Shown: in pieces, positions 6,124 to 13,610 of the stretch | How positions within the stretch are numbered: the first letter of the stretch is position 1 | Layout of the letters: each line of letters begins with the position of its first letter | Assembly (NCBI GenBank): GCA_013695335.1 | Contig: JACDAR010000303.1 | Span: 1-15,782 of the forward strand | Direction of reading: 5' to 3' | Length of the DNA stretch: 15,782 bases | Source of the DNA: Rubrobacter sp. | Lineage (GTDB): Bacteria > Actinomycetota > Rubrobacteria > Rubrobacterales > Rubrobacteraceae | Translations under genes and position numbers: made by a program | The notes under the pieces: model-generated | Told to the model about the DNA's origin: nothing | Seen by the model: only the letters and a program-made list of their open reading frames with translations | Databases searched by the model: none

Positions 6124-6206
6124 GGCAGTATATCGTTAGAGACTTTGCGTGACCAGTGTGATCCATCACGAGCGAAACCGCCCGGTCTGCTAAACTCCGG
6201 CCCATA

Positions 6207-6425
6207 ATGAAGCTCTCCAGACGACAGTCCACGGTACTTCTTGTTATGGGCCTGATCATGCTGGTCTTCTGGCTCACGCGCTCATATACGTGGTACGCCA
6301 ACGACTTGCAAGCCAACCCGTATCTGGCCTGGGTACATCTCCCGATAATCGTCATCTCGCTCGCCATAGGAATCTATCTGACCTACCTTGGTATCAGGGG
6401 CCGCAGGGCCTCATCGAGTTCCTGA
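6207..6425 (+). CDS. Two-helix membrane protein resembling the SCO4848 family
   Basis: 72 residues. Start MKLSRRQS, then hydrophobic helix 1 (about 9-24), a short polar, aromatic loop (RSYTWYANDLQANPYLAWVH) and helix 2 (about 46-64) followed by GIRGRRASSSS. The MKLSRR start, two-helix layout and the closing G-x-RG segment resemble the actinobacterial SCO4848 membrane-protein family from memory. No Shine-Dalgarno is visible before the ATG; a TAAACT box about 11 bases upstream could indicate a leaderless or nearly leaderless mRNA. Divergent from the RnfC-like gene. Function is not known for the family. Confidence 0.68.
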   Translation: MKLSRRQSTVLLVMGLIMLVFWLTRSYTWYANDLQANPYLAWVHLPIIVISLAIGIYLTYLGIRGRRASSSS

Positions 6426-6513
6426 GTCGGCATCCGGATAGAGTCTTCCCGGACGAGACCTGCTAACTTATTCACAATCTAGGGTTGTACCGGCCGGTGG
6501 GGGCGGCCAGAAC

Positions 6514-6534
6514 TTTAGGAGGAAGCCAGCTTTG
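6514..6534 (+). promoter_or_regulatory. Strong Shine-Dalgarno fixing a TTG start
   Basis: TTTAGGAGGA (6514-6523) carries AGGAGG nine bases before TTG 6532. It sets the start of the diguanylate cyclase at an unusual codon, and no better ATG or GTG start is near. Confidence 0.75.
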
Positions 6535-7425
6535 GCAAGACAGGATCTACGACTTTACGACAGGCTCTCGAAGCTGGGATGGCCAAAGACTTACGAGGGT
6601 AAGATCATGCTGGTGGCGTTCGTTGGGACCCACATTCCGCTGCTGGCGACGGTTACCTACGCCGTAAGGGCGACCCTGAGCAAAGTGACGAAGGCGCGCA
6701 TCATTCTGATGGCGTTGATCGCCACGATCACCGGGGCCGCTGGCACGCTCTACGCCATGCACAAGCTGCTCGAGCCGATCAAGCGGACCTCACAGAGCCT
6801 GCACTATTACCTGGAAGTGAACAAGATACCGGATGCATACAATCTGCCCGAGCACTACCCTGATCAGGCCGGGAGGCTGATGGCCGACACCAGGTTCGCC
6901 ATCCAGAAGCTGGATCGCGTAATCAGGAACCTGGAGATCCTCTCGACGCATGACTACCTGACCGGACTCTACAACCGGCGTTCCTGCGAGATGCGGCTTG
7001 AGGAGGACATCGCGCGGTCGAAGCGCGAAGGGATTCCCATCTCGCTCGCCGTCCTCGACATGAACCGCTTCAAGCAGATCAACGACGAATACGGCCATGC
7101 GGTCGGCGACGCGGCGCTCAAACACGTGGTCGCGATCATTAACGACGGCATCAGGGCGGGAGACTGGGCTGCGAGGTGGGGCGGCGACGAGTTTTTGATC
7201 GGCTTCTTCAACACGGGCGAGATGCAGGCGCACACCACGATAGATCGCCTGCGGGAACTCGTCGAGCGAAAGCCGCTGGAACTGGCTAGCGGGGAGCAGA
7301 TCCCGCTTTCCTTCAAAGCGGGCATCCGTCAGCACAACGGCACGGACCTGGCCGGAGACTTCTTCAGGAAGGCCGACGCCGCGCTCATCTCAAGGCGGGA
7401 GCCCGACTCGCGGGATAACGTCTAG
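6532..7425 (+). CDS. Membrane-bound GGDEF diguanylate cyclase
   Basis: Makes cyclic di-GMP from two GTP. 297 residues: a short N-terminal cytoplasmic part, two transmembrane helices at about 25-45 and 56-76, a HAMP-like or helical linker (77-135), then a complete GGDEF domain. The domain starts at DYLTGLYNRRS (141-151); the active-site loop RWGGDEF has GGDEF at 217-221; an inhibitory I-site RxxD (R208-A-G-D211) lies exactly five residues before it, so feedback inhibition by c-di-GMP is expected. The loop between the helices is only about 10 residues, so there is no extracytoplasmic sensor domain; the membrane part itself or the linker would sense. The gene ends 8 bases from the convergent dehydratase gene. 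The pairing with surface-polysaccharide genes is suggestive, since c-di-GMP often controls exopolysaccharide, but no effector is seen. Confidence 0.92.
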   Translation: MARQDLRLYDRLSKLGWPKTYEGKIMLVAFVGTHIPLLATVTYAVRATLSKVTKARIILMALIATITGAAGTLYAMHKLLEPIKRTSQSLHYYLEVNKIPDAYNLPEHYPDQAGRLMADTRFAIQKLDRVIRNLEILSTHDYLTGLYNRRSCEMRLEEDIARSKREGIPISLAVLDMNRFKQINDEYGHAVGDAALKHVVAIINDGIRAGDWAARWGGDEFLIGFFNTGEMQAHTTIDRLRELVERKPLELASGEQIPLSFKAGIRQHNGTDLAGDFFRKADAALISRREPDSRDNV

Positions 7426-7433
7426 ACTGCTAG

Positions 7434-9389
7434 CTACCGCTGCGGCGGGTAGCGAACCTCCCGGATCTCCTCGGGCACGTCGGCGGTGGAGTAGTTGGGG
7501 ACTGCGCGGTGCAGGAAAGCCAGCGCCTTGCTGGCCTCCTGGGCGCGGGAATGGTAGACCATGTCCTCTATTAGTTCGGGGAGATCCGTTCCATTCCGGT
7601 CCCCATTCTGGGACAGTATGTTCTCGGAAGTCAGCCGGAAGACCATCGGATGGTCGGTGGGGGATTGCTGCTCGCCCTCTTCGAGAAGCTCCTCCTCCAG
7701 CTTCTCGCCTGGCCTGAGGCCGACGAACTTGATCCGGATGTTGGGGGCGCCCATGATCTCGATCATCTTGCGTGCCAGATCCGTGATGGAAACTGGACGA
7801 CCCATCTCGAGCACGTAGGTTCCATATCCCTCTGCCATCGCCCCGGCTTGCAAGATAAGCGAGACCGCCTCGGGGATGGTCATGAAATACCGGATCATAT
7901 CCGGATGCGTGACGGTGACGGGACCGCCTGCCTCGATTTGCTGCCTGAACGTCGGCACCACGGAACCGCGGCTCCCCAGTACGTTCCCGAACCTGACCGA
8001 AGCGTAGACGGTCTGCGGGTACTCTGCAGTCAGGCCGCGCACTAGCATCTCAGCGAGGCGCTTGGTGGCCCCCATGACGTTCACGGGGTTCACCGCCTTG
8101 TCCGTGGAGACGTTGATGAACTTCTCGACCCCGTACGCCCCTGCGGTGCGCGCCACGTTCAGGGTGCCGAAGACGTTGTTGGTTATGCACTCCGTAGCCT
8201 GTAGCTCCATCATCGGGACGTGCTTGTATGCGGCGGCGTGGAAGACTATCTGCGGCCTGAAGCTCTCGAAGGCGAAGCTCACCCGCTCTGGCCGCGTAAC
8301 GTCGCCCACGAAGATCTCCGCGTCGAAGAACTCCTCGCGCTGCAACTCCTGGTTGAGGTAGTAGAGCCCGCTCTCGTCACGGTCGAGCAGGACGAGCCGG
8401 GACGGGCCGAGGCGGGAGATCTGCCGACTCAACTCCTTGCCGATGCTCCCACCGGCCCCCGTGACCAGCACCCGCTTGCCGTTGATGTAGCCGGAGAGCG
8501 CGCCGAGGTCTATATCCACTGGCTCGCGGCCAAGGAGGTCTTCGATCTGGAGTTCCCTGAGCTTGAAGGCGCCCTGCTCCAGCACCTCGCTGAGGTCTGG
8601 CATCACCTTCACCTCGACCCCGCCTGACGTGCAAATACGCCAGATCAAATCCACCTGCTCCCTGTCTATATCCTCGGAAGCGATGATGACCTGGTCCACC
8701 CCGTGCCTGGCGATGGCCGACTCCAACTCCTCGACCACCCCCGCCACGGGAACGCCATCTATGTGTTTCCCGACATCCATCTGGGATTCGCTCACGAAAG
8801 CCACAACCTGCATGTTCATCGCCGCTGTCCGCCAGATGTGACCGGCAAGCGCCACGCCAGACCGCCTGGTCCCCACTATGACGGTGCGTGTCTGCCGCCC
8901 GACCTCCCGCAACGAAAGCTCGTAGAAGACCCTGGGATACAGCCGTACCGCCACCAGCTGGACGTAAGCCAGAAGGGAGCCAATCATGGGCACGGATAAC
9001 GGAAGCGGGTTGAAGTTCAGAAGGCTGAGACCGTAGTCTCCCACGATGAAGTCGAGTATGAACAGCGTCCCTGCCGCGATGGAGGTCGCGCTCGCCACCC
9101 GGATACCCTGATAAATACCCGTGTACCTGAGGATGCTCTCGTACACCCCGCTCCAGCGGAGCAACACCACGAATACCAGCGCCGAAAAGACCGCAGACGG
9201 CCAGAACGTGATCCAGAACTCCGAATCCATGCGGCCATTGGTCCGCACGAGCAGCGCCACGGCGAAGGACTCGATGACTATGACCGCGTCCACGAACATG
9301 GCCGCCCAACGCCGCAACATGGGCGGCGAATGCCTGAAAGCTCTCTGCAACCGGCCCAGCAAACCTGCTACTCTCTCCCTGGAAAACAC
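7434..9389 (-). CDS. Membrane-bound UDP-sugar 4,6-dehydratase (CapD/PglF/WbpM family)
   Basis: Extended SDR that converts UDP-GlcNAc (or a related UDP-sugar) to a 4-keto-6-deoxy sugar, the first step to QuiNAc, FucNAc or bacillosamine-type sugars. Layout: about four membrane helices (29-49, 59-80, around 100-115, 132-152), a CoA-binding-like Rossmann module (168-275) beginning IVGTRRSG, and the catalytic Rossmann domain with VTGAGGSIG (309-317). The active-site segment STDKAVNPVNVMGATKR (428-444) has Met in place of the usual Tyr of YxxxK, as is normal for this family. 651 residues is full length. The start is GTG at 9389 with a poor ribosome-binding site; a TTG nine codons inside has AGGGAG before it and is an alternative. 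Probably supplies the neighbouring transferase. Confidence 0.93.
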   Translation of the reverse strand: MFSRERVAGLLGRLQRAFRHSPPMLRRWAAMFVDAVIVIESFAVALLVRTNGRMDSEFWITFWPSAVFSALVFVVLLRWSGVYESILRYTGIYQGIRVASATSIAAGTLFILDFIVGDYGLSLLNFNPLPLSVPMIGSLLAYVQLVAVRLYPRVFYELSLREVGRQTRTVIVGTRRSGVALAGHIWRTAAMNMQVVAFVSESQMDVGKHIDGVPVAGVVEELESAIARHGVDQVIIASEDIDREQVDLIWRICTSGGVEVKVMPDLSEVLEQGAFKLRELQIEDLLGREPVDIDLGALSGYINGKRVLVTGAGGSIGKELSRQISRLGPSRLVLLDRDESGLYYLNQELQREEFFDAEIFVGDVTRPERVSFAFESFRPQIVFHAAAYKHVPMMELQATECITNNVFGTLNVARTAGAYGVEKFINVSTDKAVNPVNVMGATKRLAEMLVRGLTAEYPQTVYASVRFGNVLGSRGSVVPTFRQQIEAGGPVTVTHPDMIRYFMTIPEAVSLILQAGAMAEGYGTYVLEMGRPVSITDLARKMIEIMGAPNIRIKFVGLRPGEKLEEELLEEGEQQSPTDHPMVFRLTSENILSQNGDRNGTDLPELIEDMVYHSRAQEASKALAFLHRAVPNYSTADVPEEIREVRYPPQR

Positions 9390-9530
9390 CCTGGCATTGT
9401 AGTTTTCTTCGTCCAGTTTATCCAGTAATCAGGCGCGGCGAAGATGTTCCCCACGACTTCTGTTACGAAAATATTTCCAATGTTCAGGTTTTTTAACCCA
9501 AATGAAGCACACAAGCCGGGAAGTTGCGTT

Positions 9531-9536
9531 TATAAT
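9531..9536 (+). promoter_or_regulatory. Candidate -10 box for cysH
   Basis: A perfect TATAAT hexamer in GC-rich context, 68-73 bases before the cysH ATG and within the divergent spacer shared with the dehydratase gene. No good -35 (TTGACA) is found about 17 bases upstream, so an activator may be needed or the match is accidental. Confidence 0.38.
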
Positions 9537-9577
9537 GGCCGGGTTGCCGTGACCGGGCGAGAGTCGGAAGGTTGCGA

Positions 9578-9604
9578 ATGATACCGACCGGGTGGGATGG
9601 GTGA
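9578..9604 (+). other. Possible 8-codon leader ORF coupled to cysH
   Basis: ATG at 9578 opens M-I-P-T-G-W-D-G-stop; its TGA (9602-9604) shares the A with the cysH ATG (TGATG). GGAAGG (about 9566-9571) stands six bases before this ATG, at good ribosome-binding distance, whereas the cysH ATG has only a weak GGGATGG very close by. Ribosomes may load on the leader and pass to cysH. It has no Cys codons, so it is not a cysteine attenuator of the mycobacterial type. Confidence 0.3.
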
Positions 9605-10398
9605 TGGAGAACAGGCTTTCGGAGTTCAGGCGCAGGAGGCTGCCGGATCAGGACAAGCTTGCGCGTATCTCGCGCGAGTTGGAGGGTGCTGCCGCAGAGG
9701 AGATTCTCGACTGGGCGGCGGATACTTATGGGTATGGCCTTACTATGTCTGCATCCTTCGGCGGCGCCGAGGGGATGGTTCTGCTCGACATGCTGTGGCG
9801 GCGCGGCAGGTATGCCCGCGTGTTCACCCTCGACACCGGCTTCCTTTTCAGGGAGACGGTCAAGTTCCGCGAAGAAGTGGTTGAGCGCTACGGGATGGAC
9901 ATAGAGGTAGTACGGCCAGGGCTTTCGGTGGTGGATCAGGCGCGGCAGTTCGGGGATGAGCTTTACAACAAGAATCCTGATCTCTGCTGCTACATCCGCA
10001 AGGTCGAGCCGCAGCGGCGGGCGCTTGACGGATACGACGCCTGGATCGCAGGCATCAGGCGCGGCCAGACCGCACAGCGGGCGAACACGCCCATCGCAGG
10101 GTGGGAGGATGATTTCGACGTCGCCAAGATAGCCCCGCTGGCCCGCTGGACCACGGAGCAGGTCCAGGATTACGTCAGGGAGCACGACGTTCCAACCAAC
10201 CCCCTGCGCGAACAGGGCTACAAGAGCATCGGCTGCGAGCCATGCACCCGCAAGGTTGCGGAAGGGGAAGACACCAGGGCGGGACGCTGGTCCGGGCAGG
10301 AGAAGACAGAGTGCGGCCTGCATTCCAGGAGCACCTGGCTCACCCGCATCCCCGCCGAGAAATCCCACCTTCTCAAGCTGGAAGAGGACGAAAAGTAA
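9604..10398 (+). CDS. cysH: Assimilatory adenylyl-sulfate (APS) reductase, iron-sulfur type
   Basis: Reduces APS with thioredoxin to sulfite and AMP, in the cytoplasm. Numbered from ATG 9604: the PP-loop-like SASFGGAEGMVLL (49-61), LDTGFLF (76-82), the cluster cysteines CC at 128-129 (DLCCYIRK) and C211-x-x-C214 (GCEPCTR), and the C-terminal catalytic ECGLH with Cys237. The CC...CxxC set marks the [4Fe-4S] APS reductase and not the cluster-free PAPS reductase of E. coli. 264 residues is normal. A GTG at 9592 would add four residues (V-G-W-V) but has no ribosome-binding site. It ends ten bases from the convergent transferase gene. No sat, cysN/D or cysI is nearby; sqdB, which consumes sulfite, is 3.2 kb downstream on the same strand. 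Likely controlled by its own promoter. Confidence 0.93.
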   Translation: MENRLSEFRRRRLPDQDKLARISRELEGAAAEEILDWAADTYGYGLTMSASFGGAEGMVLLDMLWRRGRYARVFTLDTGFLFRETVKFREEVVERYGMDIEVVRPGLSVVDQARQFGDELYNKNPDLCCYIRKVEPQRRALDGYDAWIAGIRRGQTAQRANTPIAGWEDDFDVAKIAPLARWTTEQVQDYVREHDVPTNPLREQGYKSIGCEPCTRKVAEGEDTRAGRWSGQEKTECGLHSRSTWLTRIPAEKSHLLKLEEDEK

Positions 10399-10408
10399 AG
10401 GCGGTTAT

Positions 10409-11377
10409 CTAACCCCGCTCTTCTGGTCGAATCCTCGGCAGCAAAAACATCGTCAGGCAGCAAGCCAGGAATAAGAGCACGCCGGGTAGAACGTACCCGC
10501 GCGCCAGAAGGACGGCGCCAGTACCCGAGATCACGGCCAGCCCGCAGTACAGGATGCTCACCTGCCTGTGGAACGTGGAGGACGGGGTTATGCGCTGGTA
10601 GATGTGCTCCCTGTGAGCGCTGAAGACGTTCTTGCCTGCGCGCAGACGGCGCACCAGGGTGAAGGCCGTGTCGAAGAGGTATGGCGTGAACACCACGACG
10701 GCCGCCAGCGGAAGAAAAGGCGCGGCTTCGCCACCCGCATAGAGGGCTGCGCCGCCGAGCAGGAACCCGACGAAGTGGCTGCCCGAGTCGCCGAGGAAGA
10801 TCGTGGCCGGCGCCAGGTTCCATACAAGGAAGCCGAGCGCGGCCCCAACGAAGATGGGGAGCAGGGCCGTTCCGTTCGGGGCAAGGGCCAGAAGGAACAC
10901 GGCGTTCGCCACAGCAGTAACGCCTGATATCCCGTCTATTCCATCCATGAAGTTGAAGGCGTTCATGATGGCGGTGAGCCACACCACGGCCACCACCAGA
11001 ACCACCGGCGCTAGAAACCCTGCGGCGTCAGCCAGTGGGGGAGGCGCGGCGAGCACCAGCGCCAGAGCGGCGATGGCCTGGCCCGCTGCCTTTATACCGA
11101 AGTGCAGGTTGCCGAAATCATCGACGAGGCCCACGATCCCCGCCAGCGTCGCACAGATCAAGAGCGCCCAGCCATCCTCGGGGCGGAGGAGCGCGACGCC
11201 AACCCAGGCGCCTACCATCACGGCGACGCCGCCGAGACGGGGCGTTGGGATTTCGTGCGAGCTCCTCGGGTTGGGCACATCGAGCAGGTTCCGTCCCACC
11301 GCGAACCGAACTAGCAGGGGAACCAGCGTTCCAGCCACCAGGAACGCCACGCCGCCGCATACCACTACCCAGCTCAC
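10409..11377 (-). CDS. Undecaprenyl-phosphate sugar-1-phosphate transferase (WecA/WbpL/MraY family)
   Basis: Polytopic membrane enzyme that moves a HexNAc-1-phosphate from a UDP-sugar to undecaprenyl phosphate, starting a surface glycan. Motifs: DVPNPRSSHEIPTPRLGG (33-50), GLVDD (83-87), NAFNFMDGIDGISG (139-152), FLGDSGS (194-200) and HREHIYQRI (255-263), all characteristic of this superfamily; about ten hydrophobic segments; 322 residues. The start is GTG at 11377, overlapping the stop of the SDR gene by GTGA, so they are translationally coupled. HREHIYQR and the linkage to a 4,6-dehydratase and an SDR recall WbpL-type proteins (QuiNAc/FucNAc-1-P), but GlcNAc-1-P specificity (WecA/TagO) is equally possible from sequence. 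Confidence 0.9.
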   Translation of the reverse strand: MSWVVVCGGVAFLVAGTLVPLLVRFAVGRNLLDVPNPRSSHEIPTPRLGGVAVMVGAWVGVALLRPEDGWALLICATLAGIVGLVDDFGNLHFGIKAAGQAIAALALVLAAPPPLADAAGFLAPVVLVVAVVWLTAIMNAFNFMDGIDGISGVTAVANAVFLLALAPNGTALLPIFVGAALGFLVWNLAPATIFLGDSGSHFVGFLLGGAALYAGGEAAPFLPLAAVVVFTPYLFDTAFTLVRRLRAGKNVFSAHREHIYQRITPSSTFHRQVSILYCGLAVISGTGAVLLARGYVLPGVLLFLACCLTMFLLPRIRPEERG

Positions 11378-12261
11378 GGGCGCACCATCCGGATCTCCCG
11401 CAGCCGCGCCGCTTCCAAAGCTATGCCCTCGCGGAACGGGCGGGGTTTGTAGCCGAGGTCTTCGCGGGCCTCGCCGTATGGATAGGCTTTGTCTTCCCGC
11501 AGGCGCAGCACCTGTTCGGATTTGACGGGAAGCGGCAATCGCGCCCGCTCCGCGAGCGCCAGCGCGTGACGTACCGGTTCCAGCGGCAAGTGAACGATAT
11601 GGGGTTTCCGGCCAAGGGCCCCGGCTGCGGTGAGGATGAGATCCCGATACGTCAAAGGCGCGGCGCCGGGGAGATCATAGCTCCGGCCAACGGCGGACTG
11701 GTTCTCCAGGGCGGCCAGCATTCCCCGCGCCAGATCCTCGTGATAGACAGGCTGCCAGAGGTTGGTCCCCGTGCCGAAGAGTGGGAAGACCGGCGAGCGG
11801 TCCAGGAAGCGCAGTAGATGGCGCATGTTCCTGTCCAGCTCGGAGCCGTAGATCATGGTCGGTCGAGCGATGGTCCAGGCGAGGCCGCTCTCCCGCACCA
11901 GTTTCTCCATCTCCTTCCTGCGTCCTGAGCGGTGTTCGAACGCGGAGTGTACGCTCGTGCTGCCAACCATCAACAGCCGCTCCACCCCGGCCCGTCGCAT
12001 CGCGGCCACCACCTGCGGCGCAAAAGCCAGCCCGGCGACGTGGGCCACGGCATCCATCCCCGTGAGCGCCCGAACGAGGCTCGCTTCATCCCCGGCGTCT
12101 CCGTGGACGATCTCCGTCCGGCTGCGTTCCAGACGGGATAGGTTGGGGCTGTCGGGCCGCACCAGGCACCTGACCTCGTGGTTTTCCAGCAGGCGTTCGA
12201 GGAGGGTGAGGCCAGGGAGGCTCGTGGCGCCGGTGAGGAGTACCTTCACGCTGCGGCGCAT
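11374..12261 (-). CDS. Atypical NAD(P)-dependent SDR (epimerase/reductase-like), WbpV-like position
   Basis: 295 residues of an extended/atypical short-chain dehydrogenase. The Rossmann motif is GATSLPG (11-17), where the usual middle Gly is Ser. The expected sugar-SDR segment is present (VGSTSVHSAF around 99-108, then RPTMIYG at 133-139), but where Tyr-x-x-x-Lys should stand the sequence reads HRSGRRKEMEK, so the catalytic Tyr is lacking while a Lys is retained. Later blocks (FGTGTNLWQPVYHEDLARG) fit UDP-sugar epimerases/reductases. By position between rmlB and the transferase it would be the 4-reductase or epimerase of a QuiNAc/FucNAc route (WbpV-like), yet the missing Tyr argues for a changed mechanism or a non-enzymatic role. 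ATG start without a clear ribosome-binding site, 37 bases after rmlB. Confidence 0.85.
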   Translation of the reverse strand: MRRSVKVLLTGATSLPGLTLLERLLENHEVRCLVRPDSPNLSRLERSRTEIVHGDAGDEASLVRALTGMDAVAHVAGLAFAPQVVAAMRRAGVERLLMVGSTSVHSAFEHRSGRRKEMEKLVRESGLAWTIARPTMIYGSELDRNMRHLLRFLDRSPVFPLFGTGTNLWQPVYHEDLARGMLAALENQSAVGRSYDLPGAAPLTYRDLILTAAGALGRKPHIVHLPLEPVRHALALAERARLPLPVKSEQVLRLREDKAYPYGEAREDLGYKPRPFREGIALEAARLREIRMVRP

Positions 12262-12298
12262 TCGAAGTCGCTTTGAAGACGTGCGCGCATCGTGGTGG

Positions 12299-13291
12299 CT
12301 AGCCGCGTGGGGTGGCGGTTATTTGCGAGGCCCATTCGGCGTTCTCGGTGTACCATGCGACGGTTTCGCGGATGCCTTCCTCGAAGGGATGCTCGGGCCG
12401 CCATCCCAGCTCTCGTTGCAGGCGTGTGGAGTCTGTGGCGTAACGGCGGTCGTGCCCCGGACGGTCTGTGACGAAGGAGATCATATCCTGCGGTTTGCCA
12501 AGGGCTTCGAGGATTAGCTGCGTGATCTCCAGGTTGGTGCGCTCGTTGTCCCCACCGACGTTGTAGACCCGTCCCGGAACTCCACCGTCCATTGCCAGGG
12601 CTATGGCTCGGCAGTGATCCTCGACGTGCAGCCAATCCCTGACGTTCATCCCGTCGCCGTAGAGCGGGACCGGCCTGTCGAGCAAAGCGTGCCTGACTAT
12701 GAAGAACGGTATGAGCTTCTCTGGGAACTGGTATGGCCCGTAGTTGTTGGAGCACCGGGTGACGACGGTGGGCATACCGAAGGTCTCGTGGTAGGCCCGG
12801 CACAGCAGATCCGCAGACGCCTTGGACGCCGCATATGGGGAGTTGGGAAGAAGTTGGCTCTCCTCTGTGAATGCAGGATCGTCTGGCCCCAACGAACCGT
12901 ATACCTCGTCCGTTGAGATCTGCACGAAGCGTTCTACCCCGTGACGCCGGGCCGCTTCCAGAAGGTTCTGGGTCCCCGTGACGTTGGTCTCCACGAAGAT
13001 CCTTGGTCCCGAGATGCTGCGGTCAACGTGGGTCTCGGCCGCGACGTTTACCACGGCGTCGAAGCCGCCATCCTCGGAGAAGAGTGCCTCGACTAGCATG
13101 CCATCCTGTATCGTGCCTTTGACGAAACGATAGTTGTCCGCGTCAGCGAAATCGGCAGTGTTCTCCGGCCGCCCGGCGTACGTGAGGGCATCCAGGTTCA
13201 CCCACTCCGTATCTGGGCGTTCCGGCACCATCAGGCGCAGGAAGTTGCACCCGATGAACCCGCATCCACCTGTGACGAGCACGCGCCTCAA
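12299..13291 (-). CDS. rmlB: dTDP-glucose 4,6-dehydratase
   Basis: Converts dTDP-glucose to dTDP-4-keto-6-deoxyglucose, the branch point to rhamnose and other 6-deoxyhexoses. Full length, 330 residues, with GGCGFIG NAD motif (8-14), the ISTDEVYG catalytic segment (T127-D128-E129) and YAASK (Y153, K157), then NNYGPYQFPEKLIP and GDGMNVRDWLHVEDH. The start is TTG at 13291 followed by AGGCGCGTG; GGGGG four bases upstream may act as ribosome-binding site and lies in a small hairpin. First gene of the minus-strand operon rmlB-SDR-transferase. No rmlA, rmlC or rmlD in the window, so the final sugar cannot be told. Confidence 0.94.
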   Translation of the reverse strand: MRRVLVTGGCGFIGCNFLRLMVPERPDTEWVNLDALTYAGRPENTADFADADNYRFVKGTIQDGMLVEALFSEDGGFDAVVNVAAETHVDRSISGPRIFVETNVTGTQNLLEAARRHGVERFVQISTDEVYGSLGPDDPAFTEESQLLPNSPYAASKASADLLCRAYHETFGMPTVVTRCSNNYGPYQFPEKLIPFFIVRHALLDRPVPLYGDGMNVRDWLHVEDHCRAIALAMDGGVPGRVYNVGGDNERTNLEITQLILEALGKPQDMISFVTDRPGHDRRYATDSTRLQRELGWRPEHPFEEGIRETVAWYTENAEWASQITATPRG

Positions 13292-13296
13292 AGAAC

Positions 13297-13343
13297 CCCC
13301 GTTTCAGGGGCTGGCTGTGCTTCGCCGGGGTGGGGAAACAGCC
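13297..13343 (-). promoter_or_regulatory. Two tandem hairpins in the rmlB leader
   Basis: Read on the minus strand, GGCTGT (13343-13338) pairs with ACAGCC (13318-13313), and three bases later CCCC (13310-13307) pairs with GGGG (13300-13297) around TGAAAC. The second hairpin covers the GGGGG that would be the ribosome-binding site for the TTG at 13291. This could lower or switch rmlB translation. It matches no riboswitch class I can name. Confidence 0.3.
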
Positions 13344-13603
13344 GAATCATCGGGATCGCAGGTTACTACCGGCGGTTCTGGCGGTCAACACCGTGCCCGA
13401 GGCCGCAAGGCGCTCCGGCGGCTAACGTGAAGTCTGAAATAGTCCATGACGTGTACGCGGAGATGGGCGGCGATTGGGAAGGCGGATAGACGCTCGGGAG
13501 ATCACGAGGTCAGGCCAGCCGCTGGAAAGGCACCCTGCTACTTGCGCATCTAACGTTCCTGTACTACGCTGCGCGAGTTTGCTCCATATAGAAAGATGTC
13601 TAC

Positions 13604-13610
13604 AGGAGGT
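13604..13610 (+). promoter_or_regulatory. Strong ribosome-binding site of sqdB
   Basis: AGGAGGT, with AGGAGG nine bases before the ATG at 13619, fixes the sqdB start and suggests high translation. Confidence 0.8.

Noticed and set aside
6155..6176. GTGATCCATCAC palindrome as a CRP-type site before the SCO4848-like gene
   Set aside because: The spacing between half-sites is too short for the CRP consensus; kept only as a possible minor palindrome.
8377..9309. 310-codon frame on the minus strand inside the 4,6-dehydratase gene
   Set aside because: Alternative frame of the same strand; the other frame has the membrane helices and Rossmann motifs.
9537..9603. SAM or other sulfur-related riboswitch before cysH
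   Set aside because: Only about 40 bases between the -10-like box and the leader ORF, and no conserved core motif is visible.
9493..10368. 291-codon minus-strand frame opposite cysH
   Set aside because: Antisense shadow of the APS reductase, which shows all its cysteine motifs.
10425..10435. GGTCGAATCCT resembling a tRNA T-loop
   Set aside because: Lies inside the transferase coding end; no acceptor or anticodon stem fits around it.
11035..11817. 260-codon plus-strand frame across the transferase and SDR genes
   Set aside because: Arg/Pro-rich product typical of antisense GC-rich DNA; both minus-strand genes are well supported.
13401..13424. GGCCGCAAGG...CCGGCGGCTAA resembling part of a c-di-GMP-I (GEMM) riboswitch
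   Set aside because: Only the central part looks similar; the conserved GCAAACC upstream and the closing tetraloop-receptor region are not found.
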